Both the position numbers and the translations under genes were made by a program. Shown here piece by piece: positions 1 through 6,365 of a stretch of DNA of 11,687 nucleotides. Within the stretch, counting starts at the first letter, position 1, and every line of letters begins with the position of its first letter. The stretch is from contig JALUUP010000227.1 of the NCBI GenBank assembly GCA_027021285.1, positions 1-11,687 of the forward strand, read 5' to 3'. The notes beneath the pieces were generated by a model, which had not been told where the DNA came from, ran no database searches, and saw only the letters and a program-made list of their open reading frames with translations. Source of the stretch: Bacteroidota bacterium. GTDB lineage: Bacteria; Bacteroidota; Ignavibacteria; SZUA-365; JAADGX01.

Positions 1-17
1 CATTTGTTGGACTCCAT
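1..17 (-). CDS. Possible start of hypE (5' fragment only)
   Basis: An ATG at 17 on the minus strand, 28 bases after the hypD stop, opens a frame (M-E-S-N-K...) that runs off the window. HypE normally follows HypD in such clusters; it dehydrates the carbamoyl group placed on its C-terminal Cys to make the cyanide ligand of the active-site iron. No clear Shine-Dalgarno precedes this ATG, and five codons cannot show homology. The call rests on gene order and on hypE being the only core hyp gene missing from the window. Confidence 0.3.
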
Positions 18-45
18 AAAGGCGCCGTTCGTCACACGTGGCGCA

Positions 46-1152
46 TCAGCACCCGGCGGGGGATTCGGCCCGCCTGTGATACGAGAAATACGCGGCGCAG
101 GCGCCTTCGGAAGAAACCATGGTGGCGCCCAGCGGCGTGCGCGGAGTGCAGGCGCTTCCAAACGCCGGGCACTCGTGGGGTTTTTTCAACCCCTGGAGCA
201 CGAGGCCGCTGATGCATTCCGGGGGCTCCTCGACTTCGCGCTCGCTTTCCTCGAAGAGAAGTTCCGCGTCGTAGTCGCGGAATTCCGGGCGCAGCTTCAG
301 GCCGCTGACCGGTATTGTACCGATACCCCGCCACTTCCGGTCGGCGATTTCGAACACCCGGCTGACGAGTTCCTGCGCGGGCTTGTTTCCCTCGCGCTTC
401 ACCACGCGCGCATACTGGTTTTCGACCTTTGCCTCGCCTTTTTCGAGCATCTTGACAACCATCAGGATTCCTTCCAGGATGTCCACCGGTTCGAAGCCGG
501 TGACGACGATGGGAACCTTGTACTTCTCCGCGATCGGCTCGTACTGCTTCCACCCCATCACGGTGCACACGTGCCCCGCGGCGAGGTACCCCTGCACGCG
601 ATTCTCCGGCGACGACAGCAGCGCTTCCATGGCGGGAGGCACGAGGACGTGCGACACCAGGAGGGAAAAGTTCTTCAATCCCTGCTTGCGCGCCTGCCAA
701 ACGGCCATGGCGTTGTTCGGGGCGGTCGTTTCAAATCCCACGGCAAAAAACACGACACGCTTGTCTGGATTCTCGCGCGCGATCCGCACGGCGTCGAGCG
801 GAGAATAGACCACACGCACGTCCCCGCCTTCGGACTTCACCATGAAAAGATCCTTTTCCGAGCCGGGAACGCGCAACATATCGCCGAAAGAGGCGAGAAC
901 GACGCCGGGCCTGGAGGCGATGGCAATGGCCTTGTCGATCTGTTCGAGCGGCGTAACGCACACCGGGCACCCCGGCCCGTGTACGAGTTCGATTTCCGCG
1001 GGCAGAAGCTGGTCGATACCGTTCTTCAGTATCGAATGCGTCTGGCCTCCGCAAATTTCCATGATCACCCACGGCCGCGTCGTCGTATTGTGGATTTCCC
1101 TGACGATGGCTTTGGCCAGGCGGGGATCGCGAAATTCGTCGAGGTATTTCAT
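46..1152 (-). CDS. hypD: Hydrogenase Fe-S maturation scaffold HypD
   Basis: HypD is the cytoplasmic scaffold that, with HypC, holds the iron ion while the CN and CO ligands are added for [NiFe]-hydrogenase. The 368-residue product has the usual family length. Visible family motifs are CGGQTH (about residue 34), GPGCPVC (about 59), GFETTAP (about 139) and GFEPVDIL (about 218). The C-terminal cysteines are spaced as C-x14-C-x6-C-x16-C (about 312, 327, 334, 351), the ligands of the HypD [4Fe-4S] cluster. The ATG overlaps the hypC stop as ATGA, so HypC and HypD are probably translationally coupled, as suits two partners in one complex. The frame is intact, with no sign of decay. Identity is certain at family level. 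Confidence 0.97.
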   Translation of the reverse strand: MKYLDEFRDPRLAKAIVREIHNTTTRPWVIMEICGGQTHSILKNGIDQLLPAEIELVHGPGCPVCVTPLEQIDKAIAIASRPGVVLASFGDMLRVPGSEKDLFMVKSEGGDVRVVYSPLDAVRIARENPDKRVVFFAVGFETTAPNNAMAVWQARKQGLKNFSLLVSHVLVPPAMEALLSSPENRVQGYLAAGHVCTVMGWKQYEPIAEKYKVPIVVTGFEPVDILEGILMVVKMLEKGEAKVENQYARVVKREGNKPAQELVSRVFEIADRKWRGIGTIPVSGLKLRPEFRDYDAELLFEESEREVEEPPECISGLVLQGLKKPHECPAFGSACTPRTPLGATMVSSEGACAAYFSYHRRAESPAGC

Positions 1153-1454
1153 GCCGGCGCATCCCCTTCCCGTTCGGTATCTTCCTCGTCGAGCGGCATG
1201 CCGAAGATATCCGTGCCTTCTTCCGCCGCCGCCTTTTCCAGGTCCGCCCAGAGCTCGTACGTTTTTTGCGCTTCCTCCTCGTCGACGATACCGATTGCAA
1301 AGCCCGCATGTACAAGCGCGTACTGGCCAACTCGGATGTCGGGCACGTACTCGAGGCAGGCGGTATTGATCGTGCCCGAATAATCGAGCTTGCCCATCTT
1401 CATGCCTGCCTCGTCGAATATCTCTATCAGTTTACCCGGAATTGCAAGACACAT
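1149..1454 (-). CDS. hypC: Hydrogenase maturation chaperone HypC/HybG family
   Basis: HypC is a small chaperone that binds HypD and the iron precursor through its N-terminal Cys, then carries the Fe(CN)2CO unit to the hydrogenase large subunit. The protein begins MCLAIPGKL, the family signature in which Cys2 is exposed after Met removal, so the start is fixed by function. A good ribosome site (AGGAGAGG, 1457-1464) lies just upstream. At 101 residues it is longer than many members (about 75-95); the extra part is an acidic tail from roughly residue 80. It overlaps hypD by four bases and follows hypF after a 44-base gap. HypC and its paralogue HybG cannot be told apart here, but only one copy is present. 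Confidence 0.96.
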   Translation of the reverse strand: MCLAIPGKLIEIFDEAGMKMGKLDYSGTINTACLEYVPDIRVGQYALVHAGFAIGIVDEEEAQKTYELWADLEKAAAEEGTDIFGMPLDEEDTEREGDAPA

Positions 1455-1456
1455 AA

Positions 1457-1464
1457 CCTCTCCT
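1457..1464 (-). promoter_or_regulatory. Shine-Dalgarno site of hypC
   Basis: The minus strand reads AGGAGAGG two bases before the hypC ATG, with the AGGAG core five bases away. It supports the MCLAIPG start and independent ribosome entry after the 44-base gap from hypF. Confidence 0.75.
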
Positions 1465-1498
1465 GAGATTGTTTACTGAGCACAAGTGAAACCGCAGG

Positions 1499-3790
1499 TC
1501 ATTTCCCCGCCCCAGCGGCATGGATACCGGCGATGACGGCCTGCCCCAAAGCCAGCCCGCCGTCGTTGGCCGGAACCACGCTGTGCGTGAGTACCTCGAA
1601 CCCTTCCCCCTGCAATCTCGTGACAATGAAGTTAAAAAAGAATACGTTCTGAAAGACACCGCCGCTCAACGCGACCTTGTTCAATCCCGTTGCCTCCCGC
1701 GCGTTTTTCGCCAGTCGCACGAATATCTCCGCCAGCGTCAGGTGAAACATGGCGGCGATTCGCGAAAGCGGCACGTTGGATCGAAGGTCTCCCACGACAC
1801 TCTCGACAAGCGGAAGCACGGAAAACGAGCCGTGCGCCCCCCGCTCGGGAAGCGCGTTTTCGTAAACCGCGCGCACGGACTCATCGACGCTCATCTCCAG
1901 CTCGATGGCAGGCTGGGCTTCGTAATTGGCCACTTCCCGGATGCCGAGGATGGAGGATACGGCATCAAACAAGCGGCCGCAACCCGATGATACAGGCGAA
2001 TTTACGCCGCGATCTATCATCCTGAGCATAACGGGCAATTCCCCGCGATGCCTTTCGATGACAGGGATGCGGAGCGCCTCGATTCCTGCTCCGAACGACG
2101 CATACAAGTAGCTCACCGCCATGCGCCAGGGCTCGCGAACCGCCGCTTCGCCACCGGGCATGGGCACCGGTTCCAACCATGCAAACCGCGTGAATTCCCG
2201 CGCGTCCCCCACCAGTACTTCCCCTCCCCAGATCGTTCCATCCGTGCCGTACCCGGTTCCATCGAGAATGATGCCGATCGTCTTTCCGCTCACACCGTTT
2301 TCCGCCTGGACGGACACGAGGTGGGCGTGGTGATGCTGCACGCCGACGAGCGGAAGCCCCTGTTCCGTTGCCCACTTGGTGGAAAGGTACTCGGGGTGCA
2401 AATCATGGGCGATGATTTCGGGCTCGATTTGAAGGATATCTTTCAGGTACCCGATGCTGTGCTGGTAAAATTTGAACGCGGCCGGGTTGTCAAGGTCGCC
2501 GATGTGCTGGCTGAGAAAAACGGCGTTCCCGCGGGTCAGCGCTATGGCGCTCTTGAGTTCGCCACCGCAGGCGAGAACGGGCGTCTTGAATTCCCCCTCG
2601 ACAAACACGGGAACCGGAACGAAACCGCGCGACCGACGGAGCAGACGGGTCTTTCCGCCAACGACGCGTGCCACCGAATCATCGCAGCGTTGAAGGATTT
2701 CCCGGTCATGAAGCAGGAAAAAATCCGCCAGCGGACGGAGCCGCTCCAGCCCTTCAGCGTTGCCGATGGCGATCGGCTCCTCGGAATAATTGCCGCTGGT
2801 CATGACGAGCGCGTCGAAACGTTCCCGCACGAGCAGGTAATGCAACGGTGTGTAGGGCAGCATGAATCCAAGATACGCGTTGCCCGGCGCGACCGACGGG
2901 GCTACGGGAGTCTCGGCGCGGGCTCGCAACAGAACGATGGGTCGAGTGGGAGCGGCAAGGAGCGCTTTTTCTTCCTCCTCCACGTAACAGAAGCGTTCTA
3001 TCGTTTCGATGTCCGGCGCCATCATGGCAAACGGCTTTTCCGCCCTCCCCTTCCTGCGCCGTAACTCGCTGACGGCGGCATCATTGAAGGCATCCACGGC
3101 AAGATGGAAGCCGCCGAGTCCGCGTATGGCCACGATATTCCCCGCTTTCAGCAAATCGACAGCGCTTTGCACCGGATCGTCCGTCGCGATCATGTCGCCG
3201 TTCCGGTCTCTCAGCTCCACCTTCGGGCCGCAGACCGGACAGGCGTTGGGCTGGGCGTGAAACCGCCGGTTGCCAGGATCGTGATACTCGCGCTCGCAAT
3301 CGGGGCACATGGGAAAGACACGCATGGATGTCTTCGGGCGGTCGTACGGAATTCCCGCCGTGATGGTAAACCGCGGGCCGCAATTCGTGCAGTTGATAAA
3401 GGGATAGCGATACCGCCTGTCCGCGGGATCGAACAGCTCGCGCAGGCAATCCGCGCAGACGCTCATGTCGGGAGCTATCAACGTCGAGGCGGATGCGTTA
3501 TCATCGCTCTCGATAATCGAGAAACCGTCGTCATGGCTGGGGGGAATTTCCTTCAAGGCAAAGTCCACGATCCGGGAAAGAGGCGGCGCTTCTTCCCGCA
3601 GCCGCCTGCGGAAGGTGTCCAGGTTTTCGAGGGGGCCTTGTGCCTCGATGAGCACGCCCTCGCTGGTGTTGTTCACGAAACCGGCCAGGTTCAATTCCCT
3701 GGCAAGGCGATACACGAAAGGCCGAAAGCCTACGCCCTGCACGATACCGTTGATGTGAAATCTATAGCGACGATGCGGCATTGACAGCAT
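1499..3790 (-). CDS. hypF: Carbamoyltransferase HypF (hydrogenase maturation)
   Basis: HypF converts carbamoyl phosphate and ATP to carbamoyl-adenylate and passes the carbamoyl group to the C-terminal Cys of HypE, the source of the cyanide ligands. All expected domains are seen in 763 residues, close to the family norm. They are an acylphosphatase domain (GIVQGVGFRPF, about 15-25), two zinc-finger-like motifs (C112/C115/C134/C137 and C162/C165/C184/C187, each C-x2-C-x18-C-x2-C), a YrdC-like domain (about 205-390, with KAGNIVAIRGLGGFHL) and a Kae1-like carbamoyltransferase domain (HHHAH at 486-490, DGTGYGTDG at about 510, a GGVFQN motif near the end). The start could be the ATG at 3790 or the one at 3781 (M4); neither has a strong Shine-Dalgarno. 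An 84-base gap with an inverted repeat separates it from hypB. Confidence 0.97.
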   Translation of the reverse strand: MLSMPHRRYRFHINGIVQGVGFRPFVYRLARELNLAGFVNNTSEGVLIEAQGPLENLDTFRRRLREEAPPLSRIVDFALKEIPPSHDDGFSIIESDDNASASTLIAPDMSVCADCLRELFDPADRRYRYPFINCTNCGPRFTITAGIPYDRPKTSMRVFPMCPDCEREYHDPGNRRFHAQPNACPVCGPKVELRDRNGDMIATDDPVQSAVDLLKAGNIVAIRGLGGFHLAVDAFNDAAVSELRRRKGRAEKPFAMMAPDIETIERFCYVEEEEKALLAAPTRPIVLLRARAETPVAPSVAPGNAYLGFMLPYTPLHYLLVRERFDALVMTSGNYSEEPIAIGNAEGLERLRPLADFFLLHDREILQRCDDSVARVVGGKTRLLRRSRGFVPVPVFVEGEFKTPVLACGGELKSAIALTRGNAVFLSQHIGDLDNPAAFKFYQHSIGYLKDILQIEPEIIAHDLHPEYLSTKWATEQGLPLVGVQHHHAHLVSVQAENGVSGKTIGIILDGTGYGTDGTIWGGEVLVGDAREFTRFAWLEPVPMPGGEAAVREPWRMAVSYLYASFGAGIEALRIPVIERHRGELPVMLRMIDRGVNSPVSSGCGRLFDAVSSILGIREVANYEAQPAIELEMSVDESVRAVYENALPERGAHGSFSVLPLVESVVGDLRSNVPLSRIAAMFHLTLAEIFVRLAKNAREATGLNKVALSGGVFQNVFFFNFIVTRLQGEGFEVLTHSVVPANDGGLALGQAVIAGIHAAGAGK

Positions 3791-3800
3791 ATTCGTTGGA

Positions 3801-3837
3801 GCGCCGGACCCTCGTTCTAACGCGTCGTAACCGGCGC
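3801..3837 (-). repeat. Inverted repeat in the hypB-hypF gap
   Basis: GCGCCGG at 3801-3807 and CCGGCGC at 3831-3837 are perfect 7-base complementary arms separated by 23 bases. They sit inside the 84-base gap, ending 10 bases before the first hypF ATG. No T-run follows on the minus strand, so it does not look like a terminator. A stem here could limit ribosome entry at hypF or be a processing site. The function is not shown by the sequence. Confidence 0.4.
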
Positions 3838-3874
3838 CGTATTCTGTTCGCGGACGTGGAACAGCAACGGGAAA

Positions 3875-4555
3875 TTACGCCCCGTGCATTCCCTGCTTTT
3901 TCTCCGCCACGAATGCCCGAAGCCACGCGAACCAGGATTCCAGGCCTTCGCCCGTCCGGCAGGAAACATCGAATATTGTAAGGCCGGCGTTGATCGAGCG
4001 GGCGTTCGCCTTCACGTTTTCCATGTCGAAATCGGACGTTCCCAGGAGGTCGATCTTGTTAATGACCATGACGGACGAACGGCGGAACATCGCGGGATAC
4101 TTCAACGGCTTGTCGTCGCCTTCCGTCGTGCTTATGACCACCACTTTCATATCCTCGCCAAGGTCATAGCTGGAAGGACAGACCAGGTTCCCGACGTTCT
4201 CCACGAACAAGAGGTCCATGTTTTCGAGGTCGAGCTCGGGCAGGACCCTGCTCACCATCCTGGCGTCCAGGTGACAGGCACCCCCGGTGACGATCGGCCG
4301 GACCATCCTGGCGCCGGCCTTGACAAGCCGGACGGCATCGTTATCGGTCTGTACGTCGCCCGCGATCAGACCGATCCTGAGTTCGCCGGCCAGAGCGCCG
4401 ATCGTTTTTTCCAGGAGCGAGGTTTTTCCCGATCCGGGCGAGCTGACGAGATTGAGCGCTGCCACACCGTTCCGATTCAGAACCTGGCGGATCTCTGCGG
4501 CAAGACGGTCGTTTTCCGAAAGGACTTTCTTTTCCAGGGTAATTTTCCCGGTCAT
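3875..4555 (-). CDS. hypB: GTPase HypB, nickel insertion
   Basis: HypB is a cytoplasmic SIMIBI GTPase that works with HypA to deliver Ni2+ to the hydrogenase large subunit. The start at 4555 gives MTGKITLEKK and 226 residues, the normal size for HypB without a His-rich stretch. An upstream extension to 4636 is open but unlike the family and was rejected. Motifs: P-loop SPGSGKT (39-45), AGDVQTDNDA (about 65-74), the metal-binding pair C94-H95 in GACHLDA, C126 in VGNLVCPSSYDLGE, and NKID (166-169). There is no N-terminal CxxCGC motif and no polyhistidine region, so nickel storage is not an expected role. A GGGG stretch at 4562-4565 is the only Shine-Dalgarno candidate. A 178-base gap separates it from hypA. 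Confidence 0.96.
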   Translation of the reverse strand: MTGKITLEKKVLSENDRLAAEIRQVLNRNGVAALNLVSSPGSGKTSLLEKTIGALAGELRIGLIAGDVQTDNDAVRLVKAGARMVRPIVTGGACHLDARMVSRVLPELDLENMDLLFVENVGNLVCPSSYDLGEDMKVVVISTTEGDDKPLKYPAMFRRSSVMVINKIDLLGTSDFDMENVKANARSINAGLTIFDVSCRTGEGLESWFAWLRAFVAEKKQGMHGA

Positions 4556-4686
4556 GACAGACCCCAGAATTCTTGATGTAAGAATGGAATGGCGGATCGG
4601 ACATTGAGCGGTAACGAGCCGTGTCCCGCGTTCCACCCGCCGTTGTAAAGATAGTCATCGCCCCGGTGAAATCGAAACGGAGCCAT
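4552..4686 (-). CDS. Candidate 44-residue small ORF between hypA and hypB
   Basis: In the 178-base gap a minus-strand frame opens at ATG 4686 and stops with the TGA at 4552-4554, overlapping the hypB ATG as ATGA. The peptide is rich in Gly, Trp, Phe and His (it contains DDYLYNGGWNAGHGSLPLN). The frame stays open upstream into the end of hypA. Nothing here is a motif I recognise, and there is no clear Shine-Dalgarno before the ATG. Its placement would explain an otherwise oddly long gap and give translational coupling to hypB, but chance is quite possible. Treat as a hypothesis. Confidence 0.22.
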   Translation of the reverse strand: MAPFRFHRGDDYLYNGGWNAGHGSLPLNVRSAIPFLHQEFWGLS

Positions 4687-4733
4687 ACGCCGCGAACGAG
4701 TAATGAAATCGCAAGCGGGAAGGAACGTGAAGA

Positions 4734-5108
4734 TCAGCTCGGCGCGTGACGCTCCGGAGGAGATTCGTCCTCAACGTCCAGGTACGCGATGTCAAGCTCC
4801 TCGCCCTGCGTGACATCGACCGCGCCCGACGCGCAGTGCGGGCAGGCGAACAGGAAGTTTTCCACTTCGAAGTCCTTCCCGCATTCCCTGCACTTGCCGC
4901 GGACAGGGAGATACTCGATGACCAGCCGCGACCGTTCCAGCGGCGTGTCGATCACGAGCGCCTCGAAGCCGAATTCCAGGGCGTCCGGCACCACTCCGCT
5001 CAGCGCGCCGATCCGCACCACGATGCGTTTGACGGCAGGGAGCTGCTTGACTTCGATTTCGTGGAGGACGGTCTTGATGATGGAATCGGCTATTGAAAGC
5101 TCATGCAT
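4734..5108 (-). CDS. hypA: Nickel metallochaperone HypA/HybF family
   Basis: HypA binds nickel at its N-terminus and hands it to the hydrogenase large-subunit precursor together with HypB. The 124-residue protein starts MHELSIADSI. His2 and the backbone next to it form the nickel site, so this ATG is the functional start. A second ATG overlaps out of frame four bases later. The zinc site is C73-x2-C76 and C89-x2-C92 (GKCRECGKDF and ACPHC). The C-terminal tail after about residue 104 is acidic (EELDIAYLDVEDES) and slightly longer than typical. It starts nine bases after the hyaD stop, so it is probably co-transcribed with the protease gene. The following 178-base gap to hypB is the longest within the maturation block. 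Confidence 0.96.
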   Translation of the reverse strand: MHELSIADSIIKTVLHEIEVKQLPAVKRIVVRIGALSGVVPDALEFGFEALVIDTPLERSRLVIEYLPVRGKCRECGKDFEVENFLFACPHCASGAVDVTQGEELDIAYLDVEDESPPERHAPS

Positions 5109-5117
5109 TCGGCGGCT

Positions 5118-5600
5118 TCATGCGGAAGGTGAAGATCGCAGGGAATGAATTTCCTGGAGAACGAGTTTCACGATGTTCGGCACCTGGGCTTCAAGCTCAG
5201 GCGACAGTTCCATCCGCACTTCGTGGATGACCGGGATGGAAACCGCGAACAGCGTCACATCCGGTTCGCTCCCCAAAAGATAGTAGGAATCGAGCAAATC
5301 TTTCAATCCGATATCGTGCGCGGTAAGGGTCTGGGGATAATCACTGGAGTACCGGGGGGTCAACCGCCGGACGGTGCCCGGGGGAGAACCGTCGATCGTG
5401 GCGTCGATAAGGATGACTTTTTTCGCCCGCTGCATTGGATCGAGAAGGAGGAAACTTCCCGTTCCACCATCGAGACACTCGACCCCCTCCGGGAGCGCTT
5501 CCTCCTGGAGGGCGCGCACCACGTGAACACCGACGCCCTCGTCACCCATGAGAACGTTTCCTATTCCGAGAACGAGCAACGGCATTTCCATTTTTTCCAT
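5118..5600 (-). CDS. hyaD: [NiFe]-hydrogenase maturation endopeptidase (HyaD/HybD family)
   Basis: This is the nickel-dependent protease (family M52) that removes the C-terminal tail of the large subunit after metal insertion, locking the active site. The product has 160 residues. Visible motifs are GIGNVLMGDEGVG (12-24), DGGT (44-47), LIDA (64-67) and TAHDIG (93-98). The metal-binding trio of HybD is matched by E21, D66 and H95. The start is uncertain among the Met at positions 1, 4 and 6, since no good Shine-Dalgarno is seen; the first ATG was kept. It is separated from hyaC by 76 bases holding an intrinsic terminator, and leads the maturation block (9-base gap to hypA). Its likely substrate is the HyaB encoded upstream. 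Confidence 0.94.
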   Translation of the reverse strand: MEKMEMPLLVLGIGNVLMGDEGVGVHVVRALQEEALPEGVECLDGGTGSFLLLDPMQRAKKVILIDATIDGSPPGTVRRLTPRYSSDYPQTLTAHDIGLKDLLDSYYLLGSEPDVTLFAVSIPVIHEVRMELSPELEAQVPNIVKLVLQEIHSLRSSPSA

Positions 5601-5624
5601 AAACGGTCAACCATCATGTGCAAG

Positions 5625-5669
5625 AAAAAACGCCCCCGTTCGTCGCCGCTGTGGACATGAACGGGGGCG
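5625..5669 (-). terminator. Intrinsic terminator after hyaC
   Basis: The arms 5631-5641 (CGCCCCCGTTC) and 5659-5669 (GAACGGGGGCG) are perfectly complementary over 11 bases with a 17-base loop. On the minus strand the stem is followed at once by six T (5625-5630). It begins seven bases after the hyaC stop. This is the form of a Rho-independent terminator, here placed between the structural and maturation genes, so it may act as a partial terminator that sets their ratio. Confidence 0.85.
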
Positions 5670-5676
5670 ATGAGGA

Positions 5677-6354
5677 TTAATCCTTTCGGGTGAACTTCCA
5701 GCCGCCCACCATGGAGGACGTGGTTCCTCTTCCTTCCACGTAGTCATGGTAGAAAACCAGGTACACGTGGATAATGATAAAGACGATAAAGAACCACATG
5801 AACATGTGATGCCATTGGCGCACGGCGAAATCGCCGCCCATGAGGGGAACCACCCAATTGAAGAGTTGCGGCAACGGTGAAGAGCTCATGCTCGAATACA
5901 TGGCAAAACCGGTTATGCACTGGAAGAGAAAAACGATGAACGTCAGAAAATAGATCAATCCCGCCAGGGCGTTATGACCGAGGGATATCCTGCCTCGCAT
6001 CTTGGTCTGCAGGATATCCACCTTGAGGATCTCGACCATTTCCCGCCACTGATCCTTCTTCAGCGGAATGAAGTTATGCCACTTCGCAAACTTGTTCCCA
6101 ACAAAACCCCAGTAAATACGCACCAGGAAATTGAAGAAGAAAATGAACGCGCTCACGAAATGAAGGAATCGGACGGTGCCGAACCAATACTGCTGGTACG
6201 CTTCATTCCCGTAGGTGATAGTTGTGGGATTCCCGATAACGTACCCGGTGACAATCAATATCGTCACCGTGATGGCGTTGACCCAGTGATACAACCGGAC
6301 GGGGAATTCCCACACGTACACCCGCTGATACGATGAGGTCGTCGTGTTTTGCAT
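5677..6354 (-). CDS. hyaC: Ni/Fe-hydrogenase b-type cytochrome subunit
   Basis: HyaC is the membrane dihaem cytochrome b that anchors the periplasm-facing HyaA-HyaB dimer and passes electrons from the distal Fe-S cluster to the quinone pool. The 225-residue protein starts with a short polar region, then VWEFPVRLYHW. Four hydrophobic segments are seen at about 26-41, 60-84, 129-151 and 183-203. Candidate haem-ligand histidines are H23, H65, H182/H183 and H196, with the family motif RQWHHMFMW. A strong Shine-Dalgarno (AGGAGGG, 6359-6365) overlaps the end of hyaB, nine bases upstream, showing one transcript with the structural genes. The stop is followed directly by a terminator. Its presence points to respiratory hydrogen uptake rather than hydrogen evolution. 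Confidence 0.95.
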   Translation of the reverse strand: MQNTTTSSYQRVYVWEFPVRLYHWVNAITVTILIVTGYVIGNPTTITYGNEAYQQYWFGTVRFLHFVSAFIFFFNFLVRIYWGFVGNKFAKWHNFIPLKKDQWREMVEILKVDILQTKMRGRISLGHNALAGLIYFLTFIVFLFQCITGFAMYSSMSSSPLPQLFNWVVPLMGGDFAVRQWHHMFMWFFIVFIIIHVYLVFYHDYVEGRGTTSSMVGGWKFTRKD

Positions 6355-6358
6355 GGCG

Positions 6359-6365
6359 CCCTCCT
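6359..6365 (-). promoter_or_regulatory. Shine-Dalgarno site of hyaC
   Basis: The minus strand reads AGGAGGG four bases before the hyaC ATG. It overlaps the last bases of hyaB including part of its TAG stop, and so fixes the hyaC start and suggests coupled translation. Confidence 0.75.

Noticed and set aside
4..1383. 459-codon open frame on the plus strand opposite hypC and hypD
   Set aside because: It is antisense to two unmistakable genes, has an Arg/His-rich composition typical of a GC-rich shadow frame, and no ribosome site or family motif.
2048..3064. 338-codon plus-strand frame opposite hypF
   Set aside because: Shadow of the HypF frame; no recognisable domain and biased composition.
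4556..4636. N-terminal extension of hypB by 27 residues
   Set aside because: The sequence does not resemble HypB N-termini and lacks the Cys or His motifs sometimes found there; M at 4555 matches the family start.
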